DNA of 64,000 bases from Hirundichthys speculiger (GCA_018398805.1 JAGFBZ010002865.1:143496-207495), one strand, 5' to 3'. Positions 35,301 through 50,938 are shown, numbered from the stretch's first letter. Translations and numbers: made by a program. The notes: generated by a model from the sequence alone, not told the origin.

Positions 35301-38300
35301 TGTCTCTCTGGTTTGGTCTCAGTTCTGGTCTCAGTTCTGGTCTCGGGTCTCAGTCTCTCTGGTCTCAGTTCTGGTCTCAGTTCTCTCTTTGGTCTCAGTT
35401 CGTCTAAGTCTCATGGTCTGGTCTCAGTGGTCTCAGTTCTGGTCTCAGTTCTGGTCTCAGTTATGGTCTCAGTGGTCTCAGTTGTCTCAGTCTCAGTGGT
35501 CTCAGTTCTGGTCTCAGTTCTGGTCTCAGTTCTGGTCTCAGTTCTGGTCTCATTCTCGGTGGTCTCTGGTCTCGCTTCTCAGTTCTGGTCTCAGTTCTGG
35601 TCTCAGTTCTGCTCAGTTCTGGTCTCAGGTTCTGTCTCTGTCTGGTCTCAGTTCTGGTCTCAGCTCTGGTCTCATTTCTGGTCTCAGTTCTGGTCTCAGT
35701 TCTCTCGGTCTGGTCAGTTCTGGTCTCAGTTCTCAGGTCTCTGGGTCTCAGTTCTGGTCTCAGCTGGTCTGGTCTCAGTTCTGGTCTCAGTTCTGGCTGG
35801 TCTCAGTTCTCGGTCAGTTCTGGTCTCAGCTCTGGTCTCAGTTCTGGTCTCAGTTCTGGTCTCAGTCTCTGGTATCTGGTCTCAGTTCTGGTCTCAGTTC
35901 TGTCTCAGTTCTGGTCTAGTTCTGGTCTCTGGCTCGTCTCAGTTCTGGTCTCATTCTCTGGTCTCAGTTCTGGTCTCAGGTCTCTGTCTCAGTGGTCTCA
36001 GTTCTGGTCTCAGTCTGGTCTCAGTCTGGCTCAGTTCTGGTCTCAGTTTCTGGTCTCAGTTCTGGTCTCAGTTTGTTCTGGGTCCGCTCTGGTCTCAGTT
36101 TCTCAGGGTCTCAGTTCTGGTCTCAGTTCTGGTCTCAGTTCTGGTCTCAGTTCTGGTCTCTGGTCTCAGTTCTCTCAGGTCTCAGTTCTGGGTCTCAGTT
36201 CTGGTCTCTGGTCTCAGTTCTGGTCTCGTTCTGGTCTCCTCAGTCTGGTCTGGTCTCAGTTTGGTCTCAGGGTCTCAGCTCTGGTCTCAGTTCTGGTCTC
36301 AGTTGGTCTCAGTTTCAGTCTAAGTCTGGTCTCAGTTCTGGTCTGGTCTCAGGTCTCAGTCTGGTCTGGTCTCAGTTCTGGTCTCAGTTCTGGTCTCAGT
36401 TCTGGTCTCTGTTCTTCTGGTCTCAGTTCTCAGTTCTGGTCTCAGTCTGGTCTCTCTTTCTGTCTCTGGTCTCAGTTCTGGTCTCAGTTCTCTGGTCTCA
36501 GTTCTGGTCTCAGCTCTGGTCTCAGTTCTGGTCTCAGTTCTGGTCTCTCAGCTCTGGGTCTCAGTCTGGTCTCAGTCTGGTCTCAGTTCTGGTCTCAGTC
36601 TCTCAGCTCTGGTCTCGGCTCTGGTCTCAGTTCTGGTCTCTGTTCTGGTCTGTTCTGGTCGTTCTGGTCTCAGTTCTGGTCTCAGTTCTGGTCTCGGTTC
36701 TGGTCTCAGCTCTGGTCTCAGTTCTGGTCTCAGTTCTGGTCTCAGTTCTGGGTCTCAGCTTCTCAGGTCTCAGTTTCTGGTCTCAGTTCTGGTCTCAGTC
36801 TGGTCTCTCGGTCTCAGTGGTCTCAGTTCTGGTCTCAGTTCTGGTCTCTTCTGGTCTCAGTTCTCGTCTCTGTCTGGTCTCAGTTCTGGTCTGTCTCAGT
36901 CATCTGGTCTCAGTTCTGGTCTCTGGTCTCAGTTTGGTCTCAGCTGTCTCAGTTCTGGTCTCAGTTCTCTCAGTTCTCTCAGTTCTGGTCTCAGTTCTGG
37001 TCTCAGTTCTGGTCTCAGTTCTGGTCTCTCTCAGTTCTGGTCTCAGTTCTGGTCTCAGTTCTGGTCTCAGCTCTCTCAGTCTCTGGTCTCAGTTCTCAGT
37101 TCTCGGGTCTCAGTTCTCTGGTCTCAGTTCTGGTCTCGGGTCTCAGCTCTGGTCTCAGTTCTGGTCTCAGTTCTGGTCTCAGGGTTCTGGTCTCAGTCTC
37201 TGGTCTCAGTTCTGGTCTCAGTTCTGGTCTGGGTCTCTCTGGTCTCAGTTCTGGTCTCAGTTCTGGTCTCATTCTGGTCTCAGTTCTGGTCTCAGTTCTG
37301 GTCTCAGTTCTGGTCTCGGCTCTGGTCTCAGTTCTGGTCTCAGTTCTGTTCTCTAGTTCTGGTCTCAGTTCTGGTCTCAGTTCTGGCTGAGTCTGGGTCT
37401 CAGTTCTGGTCTCAGTTCTGGTCTCAGGTCTCTCTGGTAGTCTCTGGTTCTCTGGTCTCAGTTCTGGTCTCAGTTTGGTCTGGTCTCAGTTCTGGTCTCA
37501 GCTCTGGTTCTCAGTTCTGGTCTCAGTTCTGGCTCTCAGTTCTGGTCTCAGTTCTGGTCTCAGTTCTGGTCTCAGTCTCAGGTCTCAGTTCTGGTCTCTC
37601 AGCTCAGTGGTCTCAGTTCAGTTGGTCTCAGTTCTGGTCTCAGTTCTGGTCTCAGTTCTGTCTGTTATGTCTCAGTTCTGGTCTCTCAGTTCTGGTCTCT
37701 CTGGTATCTGGTCTCTCAGTTCTCTGGTCTCAGTTGTCTCTCAGTTCTGGTCTCTGGTCTCAGTTCTGGTCTCAGTTCTGGTCTCAGTTCTGGTCTCAGG
37801 CTCTGGTCTCAGTTCTCAGTTCTGGTCTCAGCTCTGGTCTCAGTTCTGGTCTGGTCTCAGTTCTGGTCTCAGCTTTCTGGTCTCAGTTCTGTCTCAGCTC
37901 TGGTCTCAGTTGGTCTCAGGTCTCAGCTTCTGGTCTCAGTTCTGGTCTCGGCTTCTGGTCTCAGTTCTGGTCTCAGTCTCTCAGTCTGGTCTCAGTTCTG
38001 GTCTGTCTCTCTTCTGGTCGGTCTCAGTTCTCTCTGGTCTCAGTTCTGGTCTCAGTTCTGGTCTCTCAGTTAGGTCTCAGTTCTGGTCTCAGTTCTGGTC
38101 TCAGTTCAGCTCTGGTCTCAGTTCTGGTCTGGTCTCAGTTCTGGTCTCAGTTCTGGTCTTCTGGTCTCAGTTCTGGTCTCTCAGGTCTCTGGTCTCAGTC
38201 TGGTCTCAGTCTGGGTCTCAGTTCTGGTCTCAGTTCTGGTCTCAGGTCTCTGGTCTCAGTCTGGGTCTCAGTTCTGGTATCAGTTCTCAGTCTCTGGTCT

Positions 38301-40082
38301 CAGTTCTGGTCTCAGTTCTCGTTCTGGTCTCAGGTCTCAGTTTGGTCTCAGTTCTGGTCTCAGTTCTGGTCTCAGGGTCTCAGTTCTGGTCTCAGTCTGG
38401 TCTCAGTCTCTCAGTTATGGTCTCAGCTCTGGTCTCAGTTCTGGTCTCAGTTCTGGTCTCAGTTCTGGTCTCAGTTCTGGTCTCTCTGGTCTCAGCTCTG
38501 GTCTCAGTTCTGGTCTCAGTTCTCTCAGTTCTGTCTCAGTTCTGGTCTCAGTTTCTGGTCTCAGTTCTGGTCTCAGGGTCTCAGCTCTGGTCTCAGTTCT
38601 GGTCTGGTCTCAGTTCTGGTCTCAGTTCTGGTCTCAGTTCTGGTCTCAGTTCTGGTCTCTGTTCTGGTCTCAGTTCTGGTCTCATCTCTAGTCTCAGTTC
38701 TGGTCTCAGTTCTGGTCTCAGTTCTGGTCTCAGCTCTGGTCTCAGTTCTGGTCTCAGTTCTGGTCTCAGCTCGGGTCTCAGTTTCTGGTCTGGTCTCAGT
38801 TCTGGTCTCGGCTCTGGTCTCGGCTCTGGTCTCAGTTCTGGTCTCAGCTCTGGTCTCAGTTCTGGTCTCTGTTCTGGTCTCAGTTCTGGTCTCAGTTCTG
38901 GTCTCAGTTCTGGTCTCAGCTCTAGTCTGGTCTCAGTTCTGGTCTCAGCTCGGTCTCAGTTCTGGTCTCTCTCAGTTCTGGTCTCAGTTCTGGTCTCGTT
39001 CTGGTCTCAGTTCTGGTCTCAGTTCTTCTGGTCTGTCTCAGTTCTGGTCTCAGTTCTCTCTAGTCTGGTCTCAGGTCTCAGTTCTGGTCTCAGTTCTGGT
39101 CTCAGTTCTCTGGTCTCAGTTCTGGTCTCAGTTCTGGTCTGGGTCTCAGTTCTGGTCTCAGTTCTCAGTTTGGTCTCAGGGTCTCAGGTCTGGTCTCAGT
39201 CTCTGGGTCTCTGTTCGGTCTCAGTTCTGGTCTCAGTTCTGGTCTGGTCTCAGTTCTGGTCTCTCATCAGTTCTCTGGTCTCGGCTCTGGTTCTCAGTTC
39301 TGGTCTCAGTTCTCAGTTCTGGTCTCAGTTCTGGTCTGGTCTAGTCTGGTCTCTCAGTTCTGGTCTCAGTTCTGGTCTCGGTTCTGGTCTCAGTTCTGGT
39401 CTCGGCTCTGGTCTCAGTTCTGGTCTCAGTTCTGGTCTCAGTTCTGGTCTCAGCTCTGGTCTCAGTTCTGGTCTCAGCTCTGGTCTCAGTTCTGGTCTCT
39501 GGTCTGTCTGGTCTCAGTTCTCTGGTCTCTCAGTTCTGGTCTCAGTTCTGGTCTCAGTTCTGGTCTCAGCTCTGGTCTCAGTTCTGGTCTCAGTTCTGGT
39601 CTCAGTTCTGGTCTCAGTTCTGGTCTCAGTTCTGGTCTCAGTTCTGGTCTCAGTTCTGGTCTGGTCTCAGTTCTGGTCTCAGTTCTGGTCTCAGCTCTGG
39701 TCTCAGTTCTGGTCTCAGTTCTGGTCTCAGTTCTGGTCTCAGTTCTGGTCTCAGTTCTGGTCTCAGTTCTGGTCTCAGGTCTCAGTTCTGGTCTCAGTTC
39801 TGGTCTCAGTTCTGGTCTCAGCTCTGGTCTCAGTTCTGGTCTCAGTTCTGGTCTCAGGTCTCAGTTCTGGTCTCAGTTCTGGTCTCAGTTCTGGTCTCAG
39901 TTCTGGTCTTCTGGTCTCAGTTCTGTCTGGTCAGCTCTGGTCTCAGTTCTCTGGTCTCAGTTCTGGTCTCAGTCTCAGTTCTGGTCTCAGTTCTGGTCTC
40001 AGTTCTGGTTCAGTCTGGTCTCAGTTCTGGTCTCAGGTCTCAGTCTGGTCTCAGTTCTGGTCTCAGTTCTGGTCTCAGTTCT
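26334..40082 (+). repeat. Giant 12-bp satellite (ggtctcagttct), about 13.7 kb
   Basis: The dominant unit is 'ggtctcagttct', with the variant 'ggtctcagctct' and short units such as 'ggtctcag', 'ggtctctc' and 'ggtct'. Roughly 1,100 units are present. The plus strand has one A per unit and no stop codon in any frame of the pure unit, giving apparent frames up to 2,143 codons (SGLS, VSVL and WSQF-type words); the minus strand gives PELR-type words. Marker variants (cagctcggg, catctctag) recur in order, showing higher-order blocks. About 26.33-28.6 and 38.6-40.08 kb are regular, while the middle has many small indels. Tandem satellite, not a gene. Confidence 0.98.
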
Positions 40083-40130
40083 GACATGATCAACTGGAGG
40101 ATCTGGCTGCTGTATGAGGTAGAAGCAGAT

Positions 40131-40300
40131 GGTCTAGAACCAGTCTAGAACCGGTCTAGAACCGGTCTAGAACCAGTCTAGAACCGGTCTAGAACCAGTC
40201 TAGAACCAGTCTAGAACCAGTCTAGAACCAGTCTAGAACCAGTCTAGAACCGGTCTAGAACCAGTCTAGAACCGGTCCAGAACCGGTCTAGAACCAGTCC
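40131..40300. repeat. 11-bp minisatellite (gtctagaacc + a/g)
   Basis: About 15 units of 'gtctagaaccg' or 'gtctagaacca'. It begins only ~50 bp after the giant satellite ends. Each unit includes 'tctaga'. Confidence 0.95.
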
Positions 40301-40695
40301 AGCTGGTGTCCCCTGGTCAGAGGTGACTCAAACGCCGGACCCCTGGTGGTCAGTGGAGGAACTGCAGTTCTTGTCACGTTCCTGGATGACTCCAACCCAG
40401 CGGTGGGGAGGCCGGTGCTTGGTTTGGACCTGAACGGGCCGCCGGTCCACCGCAGGGTCCACACGAGGAGACACGAGTGCTCGCTCCTGGAAATCTGAAA
40501 ATCTATTTTCAGATTTTACTGCAGTGGTGTTTGTTTTGACTGCTAAATTTAGAGATGCAGATCTGCTCAGAAACTAACGGGCCGGGTCAGAACCTCCCGG
40601 GTTTGGAGAATAACAGTCCTGTCTGGAGAACAGAAGCTGCAGTCATGATGCTGACTGTGAGTGTTTTTACTCGAAGGGTGGAGAAGTTTTGAGGT

Positions 40696-40738
<43 letters not shown>

Positions 40739-41239
40739 CCGTTAGCCGCGGTCCGGCGGCGGCGGCGCAGAGGAACCTGGACTACGACTTCAGAGTCGAC
40801 GTCATCGGACAGGAAGCAGGGAAACAGTGAGAGGAGGACCGCCGGGGAGCAGATGGGATTTTCAAAAGGCTTTTCCTCCGGCTCAGGTTTCTGCAGGTTA
40901 ACGGCGTTAACGAGGTGCCGAGGGCGTGGCTACCCACAGAACAGCATGATGGGAAAACCCACGGGACAGCGGGAGTAACAGTGAGCTCCCAGAGGACTCT
41001 GGAGGAGCTTTAATGATTTATGAACATTAACGTACTAAAGTCAGAAGGATCAGCAGAGGATTTAACGGCAGGTTTAGGTTCAGGTTAGCTTAAGTTTAAC
41101 TTCTTACCGTCGGTTCAGGTAATCCACGAACACAACTGTGATGACATAACAGACGGCAGCACTGACGTCTTCTCTAATATTAGATTTACATCCAACCAAA
41201 ATCTCGAGTAACTGAGACGAAAGAACCCAGCGTTTACCA
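40301..41239. other. Unassigned sequence with a 40-base G homopolymer
   Basis: Contains G40 at 40696-40735 followed by 'cggcggcggcgg'. The frame across it (glycine run) is not a gene. Nothing else recognised. Confidence 0.45.
40696..40735. repeat. G homopolymer, 40 bases
   Basis: Uninterrupted G run. It is a strong quadruplex candidate, and its exact length is doubtful because long homopolymers are error-prone in all sequencing methods. Confidence 0.9.
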
Positions 41240-45109
<3,870 letters not shown>

Positions 45110-45880
45110 AGTAACCTTTCTTCCATTAAAGTCAAATTATTTATTTATTTGTTTTTGCACATTATAGCAAAAAAATACAATATAATGTTAAAAAATACAC
45201 TAGTACAGGTGCAGGGAGAGGCAGAAAACTGGGCTTATAACTACGCCTCCACCTATCAGTGTTAAGACTGGTCAGTCTGAAATAAAAAAAGAATTATATA
45301 TATATGTATATACACATATATACACATATACACATATATACACACATATACATACATACATGAAAAAAAATACATATAAAAATATACAGTACTCAAAGTA
45401 AGAATTGAAAACATAAAGGTAGAACTAAGACAACTCAATCAAAAACATTCAAAGAGACCCTTAGTATTTTTTTTTTAAAGATATCAAAGATGTTCCCTTT
45501 ACCAGGAAAATTGACTCCACAACTTCCAACATCTGTATCTCAGAAGAAACTGAGCTCCAGATGTGACTGGTTTTGGTAAATGGAAATCTTTACTCTGCCG
45601 TGTGTTGTAGTGATGAACCTCTGCATTAGTTTTAAAATAAAACCTAAAATGCTCCGGTATAATATTGGATTGAACTGTATTTTGTGCATAAAAATACAAA
45701 TTTGATACACATTTAAATTATACATTTTAAGAACATTGAGCTTGACAAATAAACTAGCTGATGGTGTTTGCTGCGTAGAATGTGTTGCAATTCCAACTTT
45801 TTATACCTTTCATGAACCCAAAATAGTGCATGTTCTTTCTCTTCAACATCATTTGATACGTTAAGATTCATCCAGTTCCT
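45110..45880 (-). mobile_element. LINE ORF2 C-terminal remnant and 3' tail
   Basis: Read on the minus strand, 45499-45720 gives 'FKTNAEVHHYNTRQSKDF' and 'HLPKPVTSGAQFLL'. The 'H-x-YNTRxS...P' pattern is the conserved C-terminus of many vertebrate non-LTR retrotransposon ORF2 proteins. The preceding minus-strand frame (ILRSKHHQLVYLSSSMF) continues it after a frameshift near 45715. The sequence from 45480 down to about 45110, including a TA/CATA tract at 45295-45362, is probably its 3' untranslated tail. Frameshifts make it dead. Clade not assigned. Confidence 0.6.
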
Positions 45881-45881
45881 T

Positions 45882-45990
45882 CTGTCTCTCAGGGAGAGTC
45901 CAGCCACCCTGCGGAGGAAACCCAGGCTAACCAAGACTAGCTGGATAAGCTAGCCTAAGCTAGCCCCCTGGAAATAAGCTACAGCTGCAG
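45882..45990 (-). mobile_element. Second LINE scrap plus single copy of the 53/54-bp unit
   Basis: The minus-strand 45888-45922 encodes 'GFLRRVAGLSLRDR', a phrase I associate with another fish LINE polyprotein. It is contiguous with 45925-45990, which is the reverse complement of one unit of the 9475-9957 array plus its left flank 'ctgcagctgtagct'. The tandem unit therefore probably derives from a dispersed element. Confidence 0.55.
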
Positions 45991-46480
45991 GTACTCGATT
46001 AGCAACAACATGGAGGACTACATTATTAGCATCCTTTTTGGATTTGTTTTGATTTTATTTTTTAAGCAGCAGCACGACAACATCATGTAGATGATTTTCT
46101 TTCGAAAACAAGCCCAGCGCGGAATATAAGCGTCATCGGGACAGACGGGCAAGGGAGCTAGCATGCGCAGAAAGACCGGAATTAATTTAAAGCTGAATGA
46201 GTGTATACATGACCGTGGAATTATTCTATTCAGATTTAAAATCAGAATAAACCAGCCACTTACTTCGGAATTAAGTTTAATTCAGAATTAGGTGTTTACA
46301 TGGTCATTTCTAATAATTTTAAATTGGTTTTAATTTGAATTCTGGATTAAAGAGGAGTTAAACTTCTCTTGTAAACGCACTAATTGTCTTGTTGAGAAAT
46401 TCATGGACGTCCCTGGAACATGCCTGGTCCTAACGGCAGCGTACGCTGATCTGAAATAACGGTGTACTTCCATCACCGAC
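45991..46480. repeat. Possible dispersed DNA-transposon relic
   Basis: About 46140-46395 contains 'gcatgcgcagaaagaccgga', 'gtgtttacatggtcatttc' and 'ttgtaaacgcac', words seen in fish MITE-like repeats. Ends and TSD were not resolved. Confidence 0.28.
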
Positions 46481-46599
46481 CATCACTGAACCTGGATGTT
46501 GGACTTGCTGGTGATAGCAGTCTGGATGATTGTTTTCCTCTTGGATTTGGAGCACATTTCTTCCACCCCTCCTCCAAAAAAAAAAAAGAATAAAAATGA

Positions 46600-46890
46600 A
46601 AAATCAGCATTTTTTGGAAACAGTGTCATCTCCGTATAGACGAACACAAGACAACGCAGCGTGGGGAGCATGTGAAGTTAAAGAAGCAGAGGTCCTCAGA
46701 CGGAGCCCTGTGGTGCTCCTCCGTTAGCGCAGCAGATGTTTCCACCATGATGATCCGTTCCAGGAGCCTCAAAAGTCCAGACACAACATCATCTCTGGGT
46801 CCATGGTCCATTTCTTTGCCAGTTGTGCCAACATCAGCTGGTTGGCAGATCCATGGGTACCGTTGTCTGAGGGTTACTGAATGATTACTC
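46600..46890 (-). mobile_element. LINE reverse-transcriptase fragment (APQGSV motif)
   Basis: The minus-strand frame from 46740 reads 'CANGGAPQGSV', stop, 'GPLLL', stop, 'LHMLPT'. This matches the reverse-transcriptase motif-4 neighbourhood of non-LTR elements, with two in-frame stops. The catalytic YADD motif that should follow is not found. The distance to the C-terminal remnant at 45.5-45.7 kb (about 1.1 kb) would suit one degraded LINE, but intervening scraps of other elements make that uncertain. Confidence 0.65.
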
Positions 46891-47656
46891 ATTATGAAAG
46901 TATCTTGGTTTTATACTGAAATAAAAGTCGGTACATTTCAGGATTGTTGCTTTTGCTACACTTCCTCCCAGCTTTCTCCTGGTTTGACCTTCTCCGGCTC
47001 TTTAAGAGTCACCGCACTCGCCGATCTGCTGCAGAGAGACGAGTTTATGATGCGAGCTCATCTAAGGTGCCAAGAGTGATCCCCGCCTGCGAGACGTGGC
47101 GAAGGAGGAAGTCGTAACCTGGTTGTGTGTTAGCATCACAGGTGTGCGGCCTCTTATCTCTGCTGGTGACATAACCATCAGGAGCACCTGATCCACCGGA
47201 GATCAGCAGTCTCAAACAGCTTCTGAAACAGTTCGGCGGGATACGACGGTGAACTGGCACCTTGTTGAGCGCCGGTCAAGGTGACTGTGGTGGTTTAAAA
47301 AAAAAAACCCTGACGGGTGAATGATGAGCTGCAGGGGATAAACAGACACCAGAAAAACCCAAGTGCATGTATGGAAGGAAAGCACCGCTGCTTGTGGTTT
47401 TACACAGTGTCTTCCTGGAGGCTGGGACGCCGTCCAGACGCTGCTTCCTACCTGGAAATGCAGAGGCGTGGCCTGAACGTGCTGCCTCGTTCCTGGAACC
47501 GTTCCTGGACATCATCACACGCTTGTTTTTTCCTTGTTTGGGAAGTGAGAAGAAGCTGAACCGTTTTACTGTCACAGATCCACACAAACGATCCGGTCAG
47601 TGGGAGGGTTTTAATCCATCAGCTGCAGGAGACGCTAACGCGCAGTTACGTAGCTA
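46891..47656. other. Unassigned sequence
   Basis: Frames of about 60-110 codons overlap on both strands without recognisable domains. No feature supported. Confidence 0.35.
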
Positions 47657-48789
47657 CAGCGCTACCTCTACTTACGAAATTCATTGGTTCTGGTAACCTG
47701 AAAAATTTGTAAGTAGAGACGTGTTTTCCATGTAAATGTCCTAATCCGTTCCAAGCCCCTCCAAATGGGAACATAATTTTATTTATAAATTATAAATAAT
47801 ACATGAAATGACATAAAAACCATTAAGAAATACATGTTAGAACTAGAAAAGCACTCAGAGAGCGCAGACCTCCACTAAACGCAACAATTATCAAAAATTT
47901 GAAAGTGATCCAGAATCCAGGATTTCTTCCGGATTAGAACCAAAATGAAATCAGTTCTTCCTTTTCACATTTCTGACAACTCCTGAAAATTTAATCAAAA
48001 TCCATCCATAACTTTTTGAGTTAGACAGATAAACGCCGGCAAAAACATAACCTCCTTGGTGGAGGTAAAAATTGTTTGTTTACCTGGTTGCTGGGTTACG
48101 CTCATACAGACAAGGGGCCGTCCTAGCCAATGGGATGCAGGAAGATGCTAAGCGGTAGCCAATGGATGCCAGAAAGATGCTAGGGTAGCCAATGGGATGC
48201 CAGGAAGATGCTAAGCGGTAGCCAATGGGATGCCAGGAATAAGATGCTGCTAGCAATGGGATGCCAGGAAGATGCTAAGGCCAATGGATGCGAAGATTGG
48301 GATGCCAGGAAGATGCTATGTGAGCCAATGGGATGCCAGGAAGATGCTAAGCGGTAGCCAAATGGGATGCCAGGAAGATGCTAAGTGATAGCCAAGGATG
48401 CCAAGGAAGATGCTATGTGATAGCCATGGGATGCCAGGAAGATGCTAAGCGGTAGCCAATGGGATGCCAGGAAGCTAAGCTGTGCCAGAAGGGTGCCAGC
48501 CAAGGGGATGCCAGGAAGATGCTAAGTGATAGCCAATGGATGCCAGGAAGATGCCAACTATGGATAGCCAATGGGATGCCAGGGAAGATGCTAAGCTATA
48601 GCCAATCGGACAAGCTTTCAAACCCGGCCCGCAACTACGCTCAGTAACCAACCGAGAGCAGCGCTATGTATTTTAGAATTTCGTATACCTGAAATTTATT
48701 TCGTAACTAGAGGCAATATTTTCCCGTTGAGGCGTTTCGTAACCTGAAAATTTCGTATGTAGAAACGTTCGTACATAGAGGTACCACTG
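47657..48789. mobile_element. TA-flanked TIR element carrying a minisatellite and another repeat
   Basis: The ends are 'cagcgctacctctacttacg' and (reverse complement) 'cagtggtacctctatgtacg', flanked by TA at 47655-47656 and 48790-48791. The subterminal 'ttcgtaacctgaaaatttcg' words are also inverted between ends. Inside are a dispersed fragment (about 47850-48068, 'taacctccttggtggaggt') and the 33-bp array. TA duplication suggests Tc1/mariner-type. No transposase is present. Confidence 0.75.
48125..48609. repeat. ~33-bp minisatellite inside a transposon
   Basis: The unit is built of 'agccaatgggatgccaggaa' plus 'gatgctaagcggt', about 14 copies, with many single-base gains and losses in the middle units. 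It lies wholly within the TA-flanked element. Confidence 0.92.
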
Positions 48790-48820
48790 TATAACAGTAA
48801 ACTCACCACAGCGGGAACAT

Positions 48821-49800
48821 GCACAGGTGGGCTCCAGGTGGCGCTCAAGCTCCTCCCCCTTTACCCTCCTGGACAGGTGTCCGTCCAGCAGAACGACCTG
48901 AGCACCTGTTTCACCACCAGGAGTCTGACGCCGGAAAGATTTTTTAGACTAAAGGTTGATATTTTACGTCAGAAAGTTGAGATATTAATTTAACAAGTCC
49001 AAGTCGAGTTAGGAGTTTGGTAACATGAAGTTGTAATTTTATGAAATTTGAGATTTCATGAAAAAAATAGCTTTTTACAAGAAAATGTTGAAATACTGAA
49101 AAATTTGCAATTTTACAGCAAAAAAATTTCATTCTTTTTCTTTACAAAAATTTGACGCTAAATTTACAATTTTTTCAGATGAAGTCATAAACGTTTGTCA
49201 GAAATTTGGGATTTTTGTCAAATTTAAATCTTTTGGGGAACAAATTGAAATATTATGAAAATTATTATTTAATAACTAAAATTTGTGCTTGTAGGACATG
49301 AAGTTACATTTATACAAAATTTACAATTTGTTGACATTAAGTCATAATTTTATGTCAAAAACTTGCCATTTTACAATAAAAATAAGTAATTTATGCAACA
49401 AAAACGTGTAAAAGTCTACAAAGGTTTGATTTTATGATTTTATGACAAAGATTTGCAATAAAAAGTAGCTTTTTAGAAAAAAGTAACGATATTGCAACAT
49501 TTATGACTTTACAAAGAAATGTTTTGGTGAAAAAGGTCTAAATTTATTTTTGAAAAAGTCGATATTATATTAAATTGCAGTTGTATCATATATACTATTT
49601 GTGACATAAAGTCGCAATTTTTACAAAAATTTGCTTTTAGCGGGAAAAAGAACTGCAAAATTCACATTTTATGTCAAAATCTGTGATTTTTGTGACTTGA
49701 AGTTAGGATTGTGTGAAAATCTATATTAATCAGAAAAAAAGATGCAATATTAAGTTAAAAGTTGTCATTTTGTGTAATTTGGTTATACAAATTAATAACC
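48821..49800. repeat. AT-rich block 9 with GC-richer head
   Basis: The head at 48821-48935 contains 'ctccaggtggcgctcaagct', 'cctccccctttacc' and 'gcagaacgacc', and is clearly homologous to 57555-57665. The AT-rich part follows from about 48946 with 'ttttatgtcaaaaacttgcc'-type phrases. Confidence 0.8.
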
Positions 49801-49828
49801 ATCTATTTAAAACAACTACAACTAAAGG

Positions 49829-49888
49829 TATTATATTATATTATATTATATTATATTATATTATATTATATTATATATATTATATTTG
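49829..49888. repeat. (ATTAT)n microsatellite
   Basis: Pentanucleotide ATTAT repeats about ten times, ending in a short TA run. Confidence 0.93.
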
Positions 49889-50164
49889 TCTATTGATTCT
49901 GGCAAAGAAAAATAGTTTCAGTTGGATTTACTTGGATAAATGTGTGTTTAAAATATACAGAAGTTTTGTGAAGTGGATCGAAACAAAATGTAAATGATTA
50001 TTTAAAGGGCAGCAGTGTCGTTAATAATTAATAATTAAATAATTAAGTCTGTTGTTGCTCTGATGGAACAGTTTCTGTCCGTCATGATTTTCTGGTTTTC
50101 TTTTCTTCTCTTCTGTGTTCGTTATTTTCATTCTTGGTTTGTCTTTTTAGCATTTGATCAACTC
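49889..50164. other. Unassigned AT-rich flank
   Basis: No feature recognised. Confidence 0.35.
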
Positions 50165-50860
50165 TTCCTTCCCACCTCCTCACCCTCACCCTCCTTAACC
50201 ACCGTCCTCACCTCCTTACCTCCTCATCTCCTCATCACCCACCCTCACCCCCTCACCCTCACCCCTCAACCGTCCTTCACTCCTCACCTCCTCATATCCT
50301 CACCTCCGCCGCCCTCCTCACTCCGCACCTCCTCACCTCCTCATCTCCTCACCTCCTTACCCCATCTCCTCCTCCCACCTCCTCACCGTCTCCTCTTACC
50401 TCCTCATCTCCTCACCTCTTACCTCCTCATCTCCTCACCTCCTTACCTCCTCATCCCTCCCTCCTTACCCCCTCATTTCCACCTCTTTACCTCCTCACTC
50501 CTCCCGGCCTCCCCCTCACCTCCTCACCCCTCCTACCTCCCTCTCCGTAGGTCCTCACCACTCACCGCCTCCAACCCTCCTTCCTCCGCCCCTACAGCCC
50601 ATCACCCGCCTCCCAGCCTCTCACCCCTCACCCTCACCTCCACCTCCACTCCTCACTCCTTTAACCTCAATCCCCACTCCCCCCTCCTTACCCCACCTTC
50701 CTCAACCACTCTAAGCACCCCCTTCCCTCCTCATCCTCCTCATCCGATCACCCCTCACCTCTCTCTCTAATCTCCTCACCTCTTCTCCATCATCTCCTCA
50801 CCTCCTCCACCCCCTACCTTCTTCATCCTCCTCTCACCTCCTCACCTCCTCCTCTGGTGG
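50165..50860 (+). repeat. Pyrimidine-rich CCTCA/CCTCCT minisatellite
   Basis: Degenerate 'cctcctcacctcctcatc' units; the plus strand is almost free of G. Such long polypyrimidine tracts can form triplex (H-DNA). The proline/serine/leucine-rich frame across it is not a gene. Confidence 0.9.
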
Positions 50861-50938
50861 TCACACCTGAGTCTCACCAGTCCTCCCAGTACCTTCATGG
50901 TCCCAGTCGTCCTGCGTTGAACCAGCTGAACATTCTGG

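Noticed and set aside
26713..40084. Reading frames of 450 to 2,143 codons across the 12-bp satellite, resembling giant serine/leucine/valine-rich proteins
   Set aside because: All three plus-strand frames are open at once because the 12-bp unit lacks stops. Frames wander between translations wherever an indel occurs. There is no start context, domain or exon structure.
50063..50770. 235-codon frame starting with a hydrophobic stretch that mimics a signal peptide before a proline/serine-rich region
   Set aside because: The downstream part is only the CCTCA repeat. The hydrophobic start is T-rich flank, and no cleavage context or exon support is visible.
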